Source of the DNA: JBAZDC01 sp041654595
GTDB taxonomy: Bacteria > Pseudomonadota > Gammaproteobacteria > Burkholderiales > Burkholderiaceae_B
Length of the DNA: 57,702 bases
Reading direction: 5' to 3'
Assembly: GCA_964551305.1 (NCBI GenBank)
Contig: CAZKBT010000013.1
Location: 1-57,702 of the forward strand
A program made the translations under genes and the position numbers. This document shows positions 15,655 to 24,935 of the stretch, one piece after another. The notes under the pieces were generated by a model. That model saw only the letters and a program-made list of their open reading frames with translations, was not told the DNA's origin and made no database searches. Position 1 is the stretch's first letter. Each line of letters starts with the position of its first letter.

Positions 15655-16761
15655 ATGACGACACTGACCGCCGACCCTACACTCGAGTTCCGCATCACCA
15701 CGTCCTCCAAACCGACCGCGCAGACCGATCGCGAGGCCATCCTTGCCAATCCCGGATTCGGCCAGCATTTCACCGACCACATGGTTGCGATCGATTGGGA
15801 CGTCGAAAACGGCTGGCATAATCCGCAGGTCAAGCCCTACGGTCCCTTGTCCCTGGACCCCGCCTCCTCCGTCCTGCATTACGGGCAGGAAATCTTCGAA
15901 GGCCTGAAAGCCTACCGCCATGCCGATGGCTCCATCTGGACATTCCGCCCCGAAGTGAACGCGGCCCGGATGCAGCGCTCCGCGCGTCGCCTGGCGCTGC
16001 CCGAACTACCTGTCGACATGTTCACCGAATCGATCAAGGTCCTGGTCTCGAAAGATGCGGAATGGGTGCCCAGCGGCGGCGAAACCAGCTTGTACATCCG
16101 TCCGTTCATCATCGCCAACGAAAGCTTCCTGGGCGTGCGGGCCGCCCAGAAAGCCGCTTACTACGTGATTGCCAGCCCCGCGGGGGCCTATTTCGCCAAA
16201 GGCGTCGCGCCGGTGGCGATATGGCTGTCCACGGACTACGCCCGCGCCGCCAAGGGCGGTACCGGCGCGGCCAAGTGCGGCGGCAACTACGCGGCGTCGC
16301 TGCTTCCCCAGCGGGAAGCCTATGCACAAGGGTGCTCGCAGGTGCTGTTCCTGGACGCCGAGGAAGGAAAATATCTGGAAGAATTGGGCGGCATGAACGT
16401 TTTCCTGGCGCGCAAGGACGGCACGCTGCTGACGCCCGCGCTGACAGGCAGCATACTCGAGGGCGTCGTCCGCTCCAGCATCATCCAGCTGGCCAAGGAT
16501 CGCGGCCTCAAGGTCGAAGAACGCCGTATTTCCATCGACGAATGGCGCAAGGGCGCCGAATCCGGCGACATCACCGAAGCCTTCGCCTGCGGTACGGCCG
16601 CGGTGCTCACGCCCATCAACGCGCTGAAATCCAAGGACTTCACCTTGGGCGACGAGAACGCCCCCGCCGGCGAGCTATCCATGTCGTTGCGCAAAGAGCT
16701 CACCGACATCCAATACGGCCGCCTGCCCGACCGCCACGGCTGGCTGACCAGGCTGGCCTGA
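15655..16761 (+). CDS. ilvE: Branched-chain amino acid aminotransferase
   Basis: PLP enzyme that makes leucine, isoleucine and valine from their 2-oxo acids. The 368-residue length and the long N-terminal region mark it as the larger BCAT2-like subgroup. The PLP-binding lysine lies in GAAKCGGNYAASLLP, and the family motif ELGGMNVFLA follows. The ATG at 15655 is preferred over an upstream in-frame start without homology. It is monocistronic, with a terminator upstream and ferritin 75 bases downstream. IlvD, the preceding step in the pathway, is encoded at 19119. Confidence 0.94.
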   Translation: MTTLTADPTLEFRITTSSKPTAQTDREAILANPGFGQHFTDHMVAIDWDVENGWHNPQVKPYGPLSLDPASSVLHYGQEIFEGLKAYRHADGSIWTFRPEVNAARMQRSARRLALPELPVDMFTESIKVLVSKDAEWVPSGGETSLYIRPFIIANESFLGVRAAQKAAYYVIASPAGAYFAKGVAPVAIWLSTDYARAAKGGTGAAKCGGNYAASLLPQREAYAQGCSQVLFLDAEEGKYLEELGGMNVFLARKDGTLLTPALTGSILEGVVRSSIIQLAKDRGLKVEERRISIDEWRKGAESGDITEAFACGTAAVLTPINALKSKDFTLGDENAPAGELSMSLRKELTDIQYGRLPDRHGWLTRLA

Positions 16762-16836
16762 CACGTCGCGCGTCCCCACCGCCGAGCAGCTCATGGCATA
16801 CTGATGCTTTTACACGAACAGGAATAAGGCATCATT

Positions 16837-17301
16837 ATGCAAGGCAACCCGGAAGTCATCGATTACTTCAAGGACCTGCTGCGCGGCGAATTGGCGGCCC
16901 GAGACCAGTATTTCGTGCATTCACGCATATACGAAGACTTGGGCTATCCCGCGCTCTACGAACGCATCAACCACGAAATGGAAGAGGAAACGCAGCATGC
17001 CGACGCGCTGCTGCGCCGAATACTTCTTCTCGGCGGCTCACCCGACATGTCGCCCAAGCCCTTCACGCCCGGAAAAGACGTTCCGGACATGCTGCGCAAA
17101 GACCTGGAACTGGAATACGAGGTGCGCGCCGCCTTGCGCGCCGGCATGGAGCTATGCGAGCGTGCCGCCGATTTCGTCAGCCGCGACATCTTGTTGACGC
17201 AGCTGCGCGACACCGAAGAAGACCACACCTACTGGCTGGAAAAGCAGCTCGACCTGATCGAGAAAGTCGGCCTGCAGAACTACCGCCAAGCCAAGATGTA
17301 G
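16837..17301 (+). CDS. FtnA-type bacterial ferritin (bacterioferritin family, no haem Met)
   Basis: Iron-storage protein of 154 residues that forms a 24-subunit cage with a di-iron ferroxidase site. Ferroxidase residues align well: Glu18, Glu51, His54, the Glu in LELEYEV, and the Glu and His of TEEDHTYWLE. The haem-ligating Met52 of E. coli bacterioferritin is Thr here (EETQHAD). The sequence is closest to Pseudomonas aeruginosa FtnA, formerly BfrA, which was shown to be a haem-free ferritin. It is therefore likely to be annotated bfr although it should not bind haem. A large hairpin right after the stop may end its transcript and that of the convergent exporter gene. Confidence 0.9.
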   Translation: MQGNPEVIDYFKDLLRGELAARDQYFVHSRIYEDLGYPALYERINHEMEEETQHADALLRRILLLGGSPDMSPKPFTPGKDVPDMLRKDLELEYEVRAALRAGMELCERAADFVSRDILLTQLRDTEEDHTYWLEKQLDLIEKVGLQNYRQAKM

Positions 17302-17346
17302 CGCGATCGCGACATGGGCCGCAATGCGGCTCGCCCATGATCGCGC
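17301..17346. terminator. Bidirectional hairpin between convergent genes
   Basis: CATGGGC (17313-17319) pairs with GCCCATG (17333-17339), and GCGCGAT (17301-17307) pairs with ATCGCGC (17340-17346) around a bulge. It lies between the ferritin gene and the convergent TauE gene. There is no clear T-run, so its efficiency is uncertain. Confidence 0.45.
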
Positions 17347-17362
17347 GGCGCGGCTGGCGTCT

Positions 17363-18097
17363 TCACGCGCGGCCGAGCAGCACCCAGGCCCCCTGCGCCA
17401 GATAGACCACCCCGATCGCCATGACGATCCATTTCGTCCATAAGCGGAATTGGGTATCGCTGATACGCTCCAGAACGAACTTGCTCAGGCTGCTGCCCGC
17501 AATCGCCGTGACCACGGCGACGCCCAGGATGATGCCGTCCAGCTCGCCCAGCGAGCCCATGAACGACGAAAAATAAACGAGCTTGGCAAGGTGGGACAAG
17601 GTCTGGCAGGCCGCCTTCGTTGCGACGACGCGCCTACGGTCCATGCTGCTGCGGATGAAAAACACGTCCAGCAACGGCCCCGATACCCCCGCCACGAACT
17701 GCATGGCCGTATTGACGAAGCCGCAGACGTGCGCCCCGTAGCGGTGATCGACCTGCGGGACGAAGCGCTGAGGAATCAACACGGCAAGAAAGGGAACGAT
17801 GCCCAAGGCGATCAGCACGACCGCCCGGTCGGGCACGAAGCCTATCAGGGAAAAAGCCAGGCCGGCAAGCAGCAGGCCGAGGATATAGCGGAAAAAAATC
17901 GGCCAGTCGATGCTGCCCCGCCACATCAACGCCCGCCATCCGTTGGAGGTCATCTGGGCCGCGCCGTGCAACATCATGGCGGCCGATACCGGCATGATCG
18001 CCACCAGCACGCCCATCAATATCATGCCGCCGGCCATGCCGAAAATACCGGACAGAAAGGACGTGCCCAGGACCGCGAGGGCGATCACGAAAACCAT
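17363..18097 (-). CDS. TauE/SafE-family membrane exporter
   Basis: Polytopic inner-membrane protein of 244 residues from the sulfite/sulfonate-exporter family. Hydrophobic spans alternate along the protein, and the N-terminal segment (SFLSGIFGMAGGMILMGVL) is the characteristic first TauE motif. The family moves sulfoacetate, sulfite and related anions, with few tested substrates. It starts 15 bases after nadE on the same strand and is probably in one transcript with it. The presence of SorAB sulfite oxidation elsewhere in the window makes a sulfur anion plausible, but there is no direct link. Confidence 0.85.
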   Translation of the reverse strand: MVFVIALAVLGTSFLSGIFGMAGGMILMGVLVAIMPVSAAMMLHGAAQMTSNGWRALMWRGSIDWPIFFRYILGLLLAGLAFSLIGFVPDRAVVLIALGIVPFLAVLIPQRFVPQVDHRYGAHVCGFVNTAMQFVAGVSGPLLDVFFIRSSMDRRRVVATKAACQTLSHLAKLVYFSSFMGSLGELDGIILGVAVVTAIAGSSLSKFVLERISDTQFRLWTKWIVMAIGVVYLAQGAWVLLGRA

Positions 18098-18112
18098 GGG
18101 ACAACGACGGCG

Positions 18113-18964
18113 CTAGGACGCCAACGGCGTTGCCTGGGGGTAAGCCGGCAATGCGCGTTTGTGCTGAGACTGGGCGTACGTGCGCATGATGACGTCGCAG
18201 GCCGCCGGGTCGACGTCCTTGCCTTCCAGGAAATCGTCGATCTGCTCATAGGTCACGCCGAAGGAAGCCTCGTCGGGCTTCAGCGGCGTCAAGGACTCAA
18301 GATCCGCCGTCGGCGTTTTCATTACCAGGCTGTCGGGCGCGCCAAACGCGCGGGCGAGCGCGCGCACGCGGCGTTTGTTCAGTCCGGTCAGCGGGGTCGC
18401 GTCCGCGGCGCCGTCGCCGAACTTGGTAAAGAATCCCATCAGCGCCTCGGCGGCGTGATCGGTGCCGACGACCAGTCCGGCTCGCGCGCCCGCCACCGCA
18501 TACTGGGCGATCATGCGCTGGCGCGCCTTGATGTTGCCCAACAGGAAATCCTGCTGCGCCTCGTCCTTGAAGCGCGTTCCGGCTTGTATCAGAGACAGCA
18601 TCATGGCATCGGAGGCGGGCTTGACGTTCACCGTCAACAGCTCATCGGGCTTGATAACGTCCAGGGACGCCTGGGCTTCGGTCTCGTCGGCCTGCTCGCC
18701 ATAGGGCAAACGCATGGCGATGAAGCGGCTGTCATGGCCGCGCCGGCGCGCCTGGCCCACCGCAAGCTGGCACAGGCAGCCGCCCACCAGGGAGTCGACG
18801 CCGCCGCTGATGCCCAGCACCAGGCTGCGCAGTCCGGTCGATATCAGGTAATCGGCCAGGAATTCCGCCCGCCGGACGATTTCCTGGTCCGCATCGAAAT
18901 CCTGGGCGACGCAAAGTTCCGCGATGATGTGGCGCTGCGCGGCGCGCTGTTCCTGGTTCAACAC
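18113..18964 (-). CDS. nadE: NH3-dependent NAD synthetase
   Basis: Final step of NAD biosynthesis: amidation of deamido-NAD with ATP and ammonia. The P-loop LGISGGVDS and the conserved VGTDHAAEALMGFFTKFGDG block are both present. There is no glutaminase domain, so this is the short, ammonia-dependent E. coli type (275 residues there, 283 here). The GTG at 18964 is chosen because the protein then begins just before the expected first helix and an AAGGGA site lies upstream. An in-frame ATG at 19042 would add 26 residues without homology. The TauE gene follows. Confidence 0.9.
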   Translation of the reverse strand: MLNQEQRAAQRHIIAELCVAQDFDADQEIVRRAEFLADYLISTGLRSLVLGISGGVDSLVGGCLCQLAVGQARRRGHDSRFIAMRLPYGEQADETEAQASLDVIKPDELLTVNVKPASDAMMLSLIQAGTRFKDEAQQDFLLGNIKARQRMIAQYAVAGARAGLVVGTDHAAEALMGFFTKFGDGAADATPLTGLNKRRVRALARAFGAPDSLVMKTPTADLESLTPLKPDEASFGVTYEQIDDFLEGKDVDPAACDVIMRTYAQSQHKRALPAYPQATPLAS

Positions 18965-19118
18965 CCTCGTCCCTTCCCATTCAAGCAGCCGGCCATCGGC
19001 TTTCAAAATGAAAATGATACTCCATGGCCGGAATTCGAACATGCCGTAAACGGCAATGCGTTCCCGGAAGCATCCCGTCCGGGGACGCATTGCCGGCCAA
19101 ACCTGCTTGGACGGACGT

Positions 19119-20975
19119 TCAGCCCAATTGCGATACGTCGCGCACCGCTCCGCGGTCGGCCGACGTCGCCATGGCGGCATAGGCCTTGAGGGCCTGCGAC
19201 ACGTAACGCTCGCGGGCAACCGGTTTCCAGGCCTGTACGCCGCGCGCTTGCATGTCGGCCCGGCGGGCGGCCAGCTCATCGTCGCCGATCGCCAGATGTA
19301 TCGTCCGATTGGGGATGTCGATTTCTATCCGGTCGCCGTCCTGGACCAGCCCGATGTTGCCGCCTTCGGCCGCTTCGGGCGACGCATGGCCGATGACCAG
19401 ACCCGAAGAGCCGCCCGAAAAGCGGCCGTCGGTCAGCAAAGCGGACGTTTTCCCCAATCCCATGGATTTCAGGTAAGACGTGGGATAGAGCATTTCCTGC
19501 ATGCCCGGGCCGCCCTTCGGACCTTCGTAGCGGATGACCACGACGTCGCCCGCCTTGACCTCTCCGCCCAGGATGGCGGTAACGGAATCTTCCTGGCTTT
19601 CATAGACGCGGGCCGTGCCGGTGAATACCAATATGCTTTCATCCACGCCAGCCGTCTTGACGATGCAGCCGTTGAGCGCCAGATTGCCGTACAGGACGGC
19701 CAGGCCGCCATCCTGGGAATACGCATGCTCGCGCGAACGGATGCAGCCGCGCTCGCGATCCAGGTCCAGCGCGTCGTAATAACGATCCTGGCTGAACGCA
19801 ACCTGGGTCGGCACCCCGCCCGGCGCCGCTTTGTAGAAGCGATGGACGGTCTCGTTCGCGTGGTCTCCCAGCACGTCCCAGGCGGCAATGGCCTTGCCCA
19901 GGGTGCCGCTGTGGATGTTGCCGACGTCCAGGTTGAGCAATCCCGCCCGGCCCAGCTCGGCCAGGATGCCGAAAATGCCGCCGGCTCGGTGCACGTCTTC
20001 GATATGGAATTTATCAGTCGCCGGCGCCACCTTGCACAAACAAGGCACCCGGCGGGAAATGCGGTCGATGTCCGACATGCTGAAATCCACGCCGGCCTCC
20101 TGGGCCGCCGCCAGCAGGTGCAGCACGGTATTGGTCGAACCGCCCATGGCCACGTCCAGGGTCATGGCATTCTCGAATGCCGCGAAGGTCGCGATGCTGC
20201 GCGGCAGGACGGACTCGTCGTCCTGCTCGTAGTAACGGCGGCACAGCTCGACGATCAGCTTGCCCGCCTCTTCGAACAAGCCCTTGCGGCGCGCATGGGT
20301 GGCCACGATCGTGCCGTTGCCCGGCAGGGCCAGGCCCAGCGCTTCGGTCAGGCAATTCATGGAGTTGGCGGTAAACATGCCCGAACACGAGCCGCAGGTC
20401 GGACAGGCGCTGCGCTCGATCTCGGCCAGGTCAGCATCCGATACCGATGCATCCGCCGCCTTGATCATCGCGTCGACCAGATCGAGCTTGATGACGGACT
20501 CGCCGCCAGCCGGCTTGACCTTGCCGGCCTCCATCGGGCCGCCTGAAACGAACACGACGGGAATGTTCAACCGCATCGCCGCCAGCAGCATGCCGGGGGT
20601 GATCTTGTCGCAATTCGAGATGCACACCATCGCATCGGCGCAATGGGCATTGACCATGTACTCGACCGAGTCGGCGATCAGCTCGCGCGAAGGCAGGGAG
20701 TACAACATGCCGCCATGGCCCATGGCGATGCCGTCATCCACGGCTATCGTGTTGAATTCCTTGGCAACGCCGCCCGAAGCCTCGATCTGGCGGGCGACCA
20801 ACTGCCCCATGTCTTTCAAGTGGACGTGTCCCGGCACGAACTGCGTGAACGAGTTGACGACCGCGATGATGGGCTTGTCGAAATCCCCATCCTTCATGCC
20901 GGTCGCGCGCCACAATGCGCGCGCGCCAGCCATGTTGCGGCCATGCGTAGAGGTGCGTGAACGATAATGCGGCAT
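19119..20975 (-). CDS. ilvD: Dihydroxy-acid dehydratase
   Basis: Iron-sulfur dehydratase giving the 2-oxo acid precursors of valine and isoleucine, which IlvE (15655) then aminates. It has 618 residues, like E. coli IlvD. Cluster cysteines lie in SNCDKITPGML and CPTCGSCSGMFTANS. The N-terminal YRSRTSTHGRNMAGARALW motif places the ATG at 20975. It is divergent from PEP carboxylase across a 120-base AT-rich promoter region. No leader peptide or attenuator was seen there. Confidence 0.96.
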   Translation of the reverse strand: MPHYRSRTSTHGRNMAGARALWRATGMKDGDFDKPIIAVVNSFTQFVPGHVHLKDMGQLVARQIEASGGVAKEFNTIAVDDGIAMGHGGMLYSLPSRELIADSVEYMVNAHCADAMVCISNCDKITPGMLLAAMRLNIPVVFVSGGPMEAGKVKPAGGESVIKLDLVDAMIKAADASVSDADLAEIERSACPTCGSCSGMFTANSMNCLTEALGLALPGNGTIVATHARRKGLFEEAGKLIVELCRRYYEQDDESVLPRSIATFAAFENAMTLDVAMGGSTNTVLHLLAAAQEAGVDFSMSDIDRISRRVPCLCKVAPATDKFHIEDVHRAGGIFGILAELGRAGLLNLDVGNIHSGTLGKAIAAWDVLGDHANETVHRFYKAAPGGVPTQVAFSQDRYYDALDLDRERGCIRSREHAYSQDGGLAVLYGNLALNGCIVKTAGVDESILVFTGTARVYESQEDSVTAILGGEVKAGDVVVIRYEGPKGGPGMQEMLYPTSYLKSMGLGKTSALLTDGRFSGGSSGLVIGHASPEAAEGGNIGLVQDGDRIEIDIPNRTIHLAIGDDELAARRADMQARGVQAWKPVARERYVSQALKAYAAMATSADRGAVRDVSQLG

Positions 20976-21095
20976 TCGGGTTCCTGGCTGACGATGTAAT
21001 GGCAAAGAAGATAATCATAATCCGCCTACGCCAATTTTGCTGTAAACCCGTATAGCGCTGCTGATATAGTTAATAATTTTAGATCTGGAGTCGCC

Positions 21096-23969
21096 GTGAA
21101 TCAGCCCAAGACCGTTCGCACCTCGCCCTCTTCACTGCGTCAGGACATCCGCATGCTGGGCAAGACGCTGGGCGAGGTAATCGGCGAATGCGAAGGCAAA
21201 CCGACCTACGACGTGGTGGAAAAGCTGCGCAGGTCCGCGGTGGCGTTTCGCCGGGAAGGAAACGCCGGCGACCAGCGGGCATTGGTGCGCCACATCGAGC
21301 GCCGGCCCGACGCCCAGACCAACTCGGTGGCCCGCGCGTTCAGCTACTTCCTGCACCTGTCCAATATCGCCGAAGACCGGGACCAGAACCGGCGCAAGCG
21401 GCAGCAGGAGCTGCTGGATACGGCGCCTTCGCGGGGCAGCCTGAAAAATGCCCTGGACATGCTGGCCGTCAAAGGCGTGAGTCGCCGCAAGGTATTGAAA
21501 TCCTTGCAACAGACCAACATCGTCCCCGTGTTGACCGCCCACCCCACCGAGGTCCAACGCAAAAGCACCCTGGATCTGCACCGCGAAATCGCGCGCGAGC
21601 TCAGCCGCGGCGACGGCGAGCTGACCCCGTCGGAACGGGAGGATTCGACATTGCGCCTGGCCGGACTGGTGACGACGCTATGGCAAACCCGGATGCTGCG
21701 CCAGCAAAAGCTGACGGTCGTGGACGAGATAGACAACGCGCTTACCTACTATTCCAGCACCTTCCTGTCCACCATTCCACGCCTGTACCGCGATCTGGGC
21801 ATACTGCTGCGCGGCCCGGGCCGCTCGGTCTTCGACGCCAAGACCGCGGCCTTGCCCGCCTTCCTGAAGATGGGCAGTTGGATAGGCGGGGATCGCGACG
21901 GCAACCCGAACGTCGATGCGGCCACCCTGGAGCAGGCCTTGCTCAGGCAATCGTCGCGCGCCCTGCAGCACTATCTGGAGGAGGTCAAGGCCCTGGGCAC
22001 GGAGCTGTCGATTTCCAGGTCGCTCTCGGTCAACGCCGCCAGGACGGCAAGCCCCCAGCTGCTGCGCCTGTCGACGCTGAGCCAGGACAGCTCGCCCCAT
22101 CGCCTGGACGAGCCGTACCGCCGCGCCTGCATCCATATTTATGCCCGCCTGGCCGCGACCTCGCTGGCTCTGACCGGACGGCAACTGGCCTCGCGTCCGA
22201 CGTACGACGCCCCCGCCTATGCGACGCCGCGGGAGCTGGCCCAGGATTTACAGACCGTGGCGGATTCGTTGAGCACGCACCGGGCCGGCGTGGTCGGCCA
22301 GCTGCGCCTGGACGGCCTGATACAGGCCGTCACCATTTTCGGATTTCATCTGGCCACGCTGGACATGCGCCAAAGCTCCGACGTGCACGAGCGCGTGCTG
22401 ACCGAGCTGTTCACCGCCGCCGGCGTTCAATGGAACGGGGGCGCCGTCGCCTACTCGTCGCTGTCCGAAGACGAACGCGTGGAGCTGCTGCGCGCGGAGC
22501 TGCGCCAGGTCAGGCCGCTGGTATCGCCTTGGCTGACGTACTCCGAAGAAACGGAAAAAGAGTTGTCCATCCTGCGCGAGGCCGCCGCCGGCCTGCGCAC
22601 CTACGGAGCGGCGGCGATTCGCCAATACATCGTCTCTCATACGGAAACCTTGAGCGACTTGCTGGAAGTGCTGGTGCTGCAGCAAGAAGCCGGCCTGATC
22701 TCCCCCCGGATCGACGATACGCCGCAAGGAGGCGACGGCTTGATGGTCGTGCCACTTTTCGAAACCATACCCGACCTGGAACGGTCGGCCGACATCATGT
22801 CCCGCTGGCTGGATCTGCCCGAAGTCGCACAGCGCGTACGCCATGCGCAGGACGGCATCCAGGAAGTCATGCTGGGCTATTCGGACAGCAACAAGGATGG
22901 CGGCTACTTCACGTCGAATTGGTCGCTTTATTGCGCCGAACGCAAGCTGGTGCAGGTGTTCAAGTCGCGCAAAGTGCGCCTGCGCCTGTTCCACGGCCGG
23001 GGCGGCACGGTCGGGCGCGGGGGCGGCTCCACCTATGACGCGATTCTGGCCCAGCCGCCGGGAACGGTGAACGGCCAGATCCGGCTGACCGAGCAAGGGG
23101 AAGTGATCCAGACGAAATACAAGGACGCCGAAGTCGGCCGTTGGCATCTGGAGCTGATCATCGCCGCGACGCTGGAGTCGAGTCTCGCGCCGGCTCCGGC
23201 GGCCTCGAAAACCGAAGCGCTGAACATGTCCCAGTTCGGGGCCGCGCTGGACTTCATGTCGGCGGTCGCCCAGGAAAGCTATCGCAGCCTGGTCTACGGC
23301 ACCCCCGGTTTCGAGGACTATTTCTTCGCCTCGACGCCGATACGCGAAATTGCCGGACTGAACATCGGTTCCCGGCCCGCGTCGCGCAAGCCCAACCAGA
23401 AGATCGAAGACCTCCGCGCCATCCCTTGGGGATTTTCCTGGGCTCAATGCCGGGTGTTGCTGACCGGCTGGTACGGCGTCGGAACCGCCATGCGCCGCTA
23501 CGTGGACGAAGGCTGCGAACACAGCCCGTCCACTCCGGCGCGGCGTCTTGCGCAACTGCGGGCCATGGCGCGCGACTGGCCGTTCTTCAATACTCTGCTG
23601 TCCAATATGGAACAGGTGCTGGCCAAGACCGACCTGGGCATCGCCCGCCGCTACGCCGAACTGGTTCCGGACCGGGCCTTGCGCAACCATATTTTCCAGC
23701 GTATCGAGCGCGAATACGCCTTGACCCTGGACATGTTCAAGCAAACGGTCCAACATGAACTGCTGGCCGAAGATCCCTTGCTGCAAGCGGCGCTGAGCGA
23801 GCGCTTCGCCTATATCGATCCGCTCAACCATCTGCAGGTGGAACTGCTGCGCCGGCACAGGGGCTCCAAGACCAGGCGCCGGCGGGACGATGCGGAAGAA
23901 AACAGCCTTCAGCGAGCGATACACATGACCATCAACGGCGTGGCGGCCGGATTGCGCAACTCCGGATAG
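21096..23969 (+). CDS. ppc: Phosphoenolpyruvate carboxylase
   Basis: Fixes bicarbonate onto PEP to give oxaloacetate, refilling the TCA cycle. It is full length at 957 residues. The active-site blocks are all present: TAHPTEVQRKS (catalytic His), GGDRDGNPNV, YSDSNKDGGYFTSNW, and FHGRGGTVGRGGG near residue 630. The C-terminal MTINGVAAGLRNSG is typical. The start is GTG at 21096 with a CTGGAG site. It is divergent from ilvD and followed 26 bases later by a LysR gene that may be partly read from the same promoter. Confidence 0.97.
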   Translation: MNQPKTVRTSPSSLRQDIRMLGKTLGEVIGECEGKPTYDVVEKLRRSAVAFRREGNAGDQRALVRHIERRPDAQTNSVARAFSYFLHLSNIAEDRDQNRRKRQQELLDTAPSRGSLKNALDMLAVKGVSRRKVLKSLQQTNIVPVLTAHPTEVQRKSTLDLHREIARELSRGDGELTPSEREDSTLRLAGLVTTLWQTRMLRQQKLTVVDEIDNALTYYSSTFLSTIPRLYRDLGILLRGPGRSVFDAKTAALPAFLKMGSWIGGDRDGNPNVDAATLEQALLRQSSRALQHYLEEVKALGTELSISRSLSVNAARTASPQLLRLSTLSQDSSPHRLDEPYRRACIHIYARLAATSLALTGRQLASRPTYDAPAYATPRELAQDLQTVADSLSTHRAGVVGQLRLDGLIQAVTIFGFHLATLDMRQSSDVHERVLTELFTAAGVQWNGGAVAYSSLSEDERVELLRAELRQVRPLVSPWLTYSEETEKELSILREAAAGLRTYGAAAIRQYIVSHTETLSDLLEVLVLQQEAGLISPRIDDTPQGGDGLMVVPLFETIPDLERSADIMSRWLDLPEVAQRVRHAQDGIQEVMLGYSDSNKDGGYFTSNWSLYCAERKLVQVFKSRKVRLRLFHGRGGTVGRGGGSTYDAILAQPPGTVNGQIRLTEQGEVIQTKYKDAEVGRWHLELIIAATLESSLAPAPAASKTEALNMSQFGAALDFMSAVAQESYRSLVYGTPGFEDYFFASTPIREIAGLNIGSRPASRKPNQKIEDLRAIPWGFSWAQCRVLLTGWYGVGTAMRRYVDEGCEHSPSTPARRLAQLRAMARDWPFFNTLLSNMEQVLAKTDLGIARRYAELVPDRALRNHIFQRIEREYALTLDMFKQTVQHELLAEDPLLQAALSERFAYIDPLNHLQVELLRRHRGSKTRRRRDDAEENSLQRAIHMTINGVAAGLRNSG

Positions 23970-23995
23970 AGAGCGCCCGTCCTTCGGGGAAGGCC

Positions 23996-24904
23996 ATGAT
24001 AGATTTCAAGCAGATCGAAGCGTTCGTCTGGGTGGCCGAGCTCGGCGGCTTTCGCGCGGCATCGGAAAAGCTCAATACGACCCAGCCGGCGATTTCCCAG
24101 CGCATCGCCGCGATGGAAGACATCATGAAGACCCGGCTGTTCGAACGGGGCGCGCGCGGCATCAAGCTGACCGAAAAAGGCCAGGAACTGCTGTCGCACG
24201 CGCAACGCATGCTGGACATGCGCAACGAAATGTTGCGCGTGGCCAAGGAGCAAAACGCGATCCGCGGCACGCTGCGGCTGGGCGTGGCGGAAACCATCGC
24301 CCACACCTGGTTGCACGAATTGATCGAGTACCTGAGCGACGCCTATCCGGCGCTCGTGGTGGAAATCCACGTGGACACCAGCTTCGTCATGCGCTCGCAA
24401 CTGGCCTTGCACCATATAGACCTGGCCTTTGCCGTGGGCATGTCGCAAGATCCCAAAGAGCAGCACCTGCATCTATGCGATTACCCGGTCATCTGGGCCG
24501 CCAGCCCCTTGCTGAAGCTGCACGGCCGCCCCATCAGCGTGCGTGATCTGGCTCCCTATCCCATCATTACCTATCCGACGGTCAGCCTGCCCCATCGCGC
24601 GGTCAGGAACGCGTTGATCGAAAGCGGCATCAAATTCCCGCGCATCTACGGCTGCGCGTCGCTGAGCACCATCGTGCACATGACCCGGCGCGGCATCGGC
24701 CCTTGCGCCATCGCCCCGCAAGTCATGACGGAGGAACTGGAGCAAGGCAAAGTCTGCGTCCTGGACGTGCGCGAAACCCTCCCCGACTTGAGTTTTTACG
24801 CATGCTGGCTGGACTCGCCCGATAGCCATATCGCGCGCACGGTCGCGAACGTCGCCCGATCCATCGCCCAGAACGCGTCGCCCTCCCAACCCCCGCCCGC
24901 CTAG
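23996..24904 (+). CDS. LysR-family transcriptional regulator
   Basis: A 302-residue regulator. The winged helix-turn-helix at residues 1-60 shows FKQIEAFVWVAELGGFRAAS and LNTTQPAISQRI. The effector-binding domain runs from about residue 92. It is transcribed toward the TRAP transporter operon, with a 374-base gap that holds a perfect AT-rich dyad (24917-24935) and a GC-rich inverted repeat (25170-25199). Control of the TRAP/DUF2848/amidase operon is the best guess, although LysR regulators are more often divergent from their targets. Confidence 0.92.
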   Translation: MIDFKQIEAFVWVAELGGFRAASEKLNTTQPAISQRIAAMEDIMKTRLFERGARGIKLTEKGQELLSHAQRMLDMRNEMLRVAKEQNAIRGTLRLGVAETIAHTWLHELIEYLSDAYPALVVEIHVDTSFVMRSQLALHHIDLAFAVGMSQDPKEQHLHLCDYPVIWAASPLLKLHGRPISVRDLAPYPIITYPTVSLPHRAVRNALIESGIKFPRIYGCASLSTIVHMTRRGIGPCAIAPQVMTEELEQGKVCVLDVRETLPDLSFYACWLDSPDSHIARTVANVARSIAQNASPSQPPPA

Positions 24905-24916
24905 ACCGCCGCCAGG

Positions 24917-24935
24917 TTATAAATTTAATTTATAA
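24917..24935. promoter_or_regulatory. AT-rich perfect dyad upstream of TRAP operon
   Basis: TTATAAAT-TTA-ATTTATAA forms perfect 8-base arms just after the LysR stop codon. It stands out in GC-rich DNA and could be an operator or promoter element for the region upstream of the TRAP genes. Confidence 0.4.

Noticed and set aside
17450..19189. A 579-residue plus-strand open frame over TauE and NadE
   Set aside because: It is antisense to nadE and the exporter gene. There is no conserved content, and the start lacks a ribosome binding site.
20976..21095. An ilvD leader peptide/attenuator
   Set aside because: The 120-base gap between ilvD and ppc has no short frame rich in Ile, Val or Leu codons and no terminator-antiterminator pair.
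22248..23924. A 558-residue minus-strand open frame opposite ppc
   Set aside because: It lies entirely antisense to PEP carboxylase, whose active-site motifs are intact.
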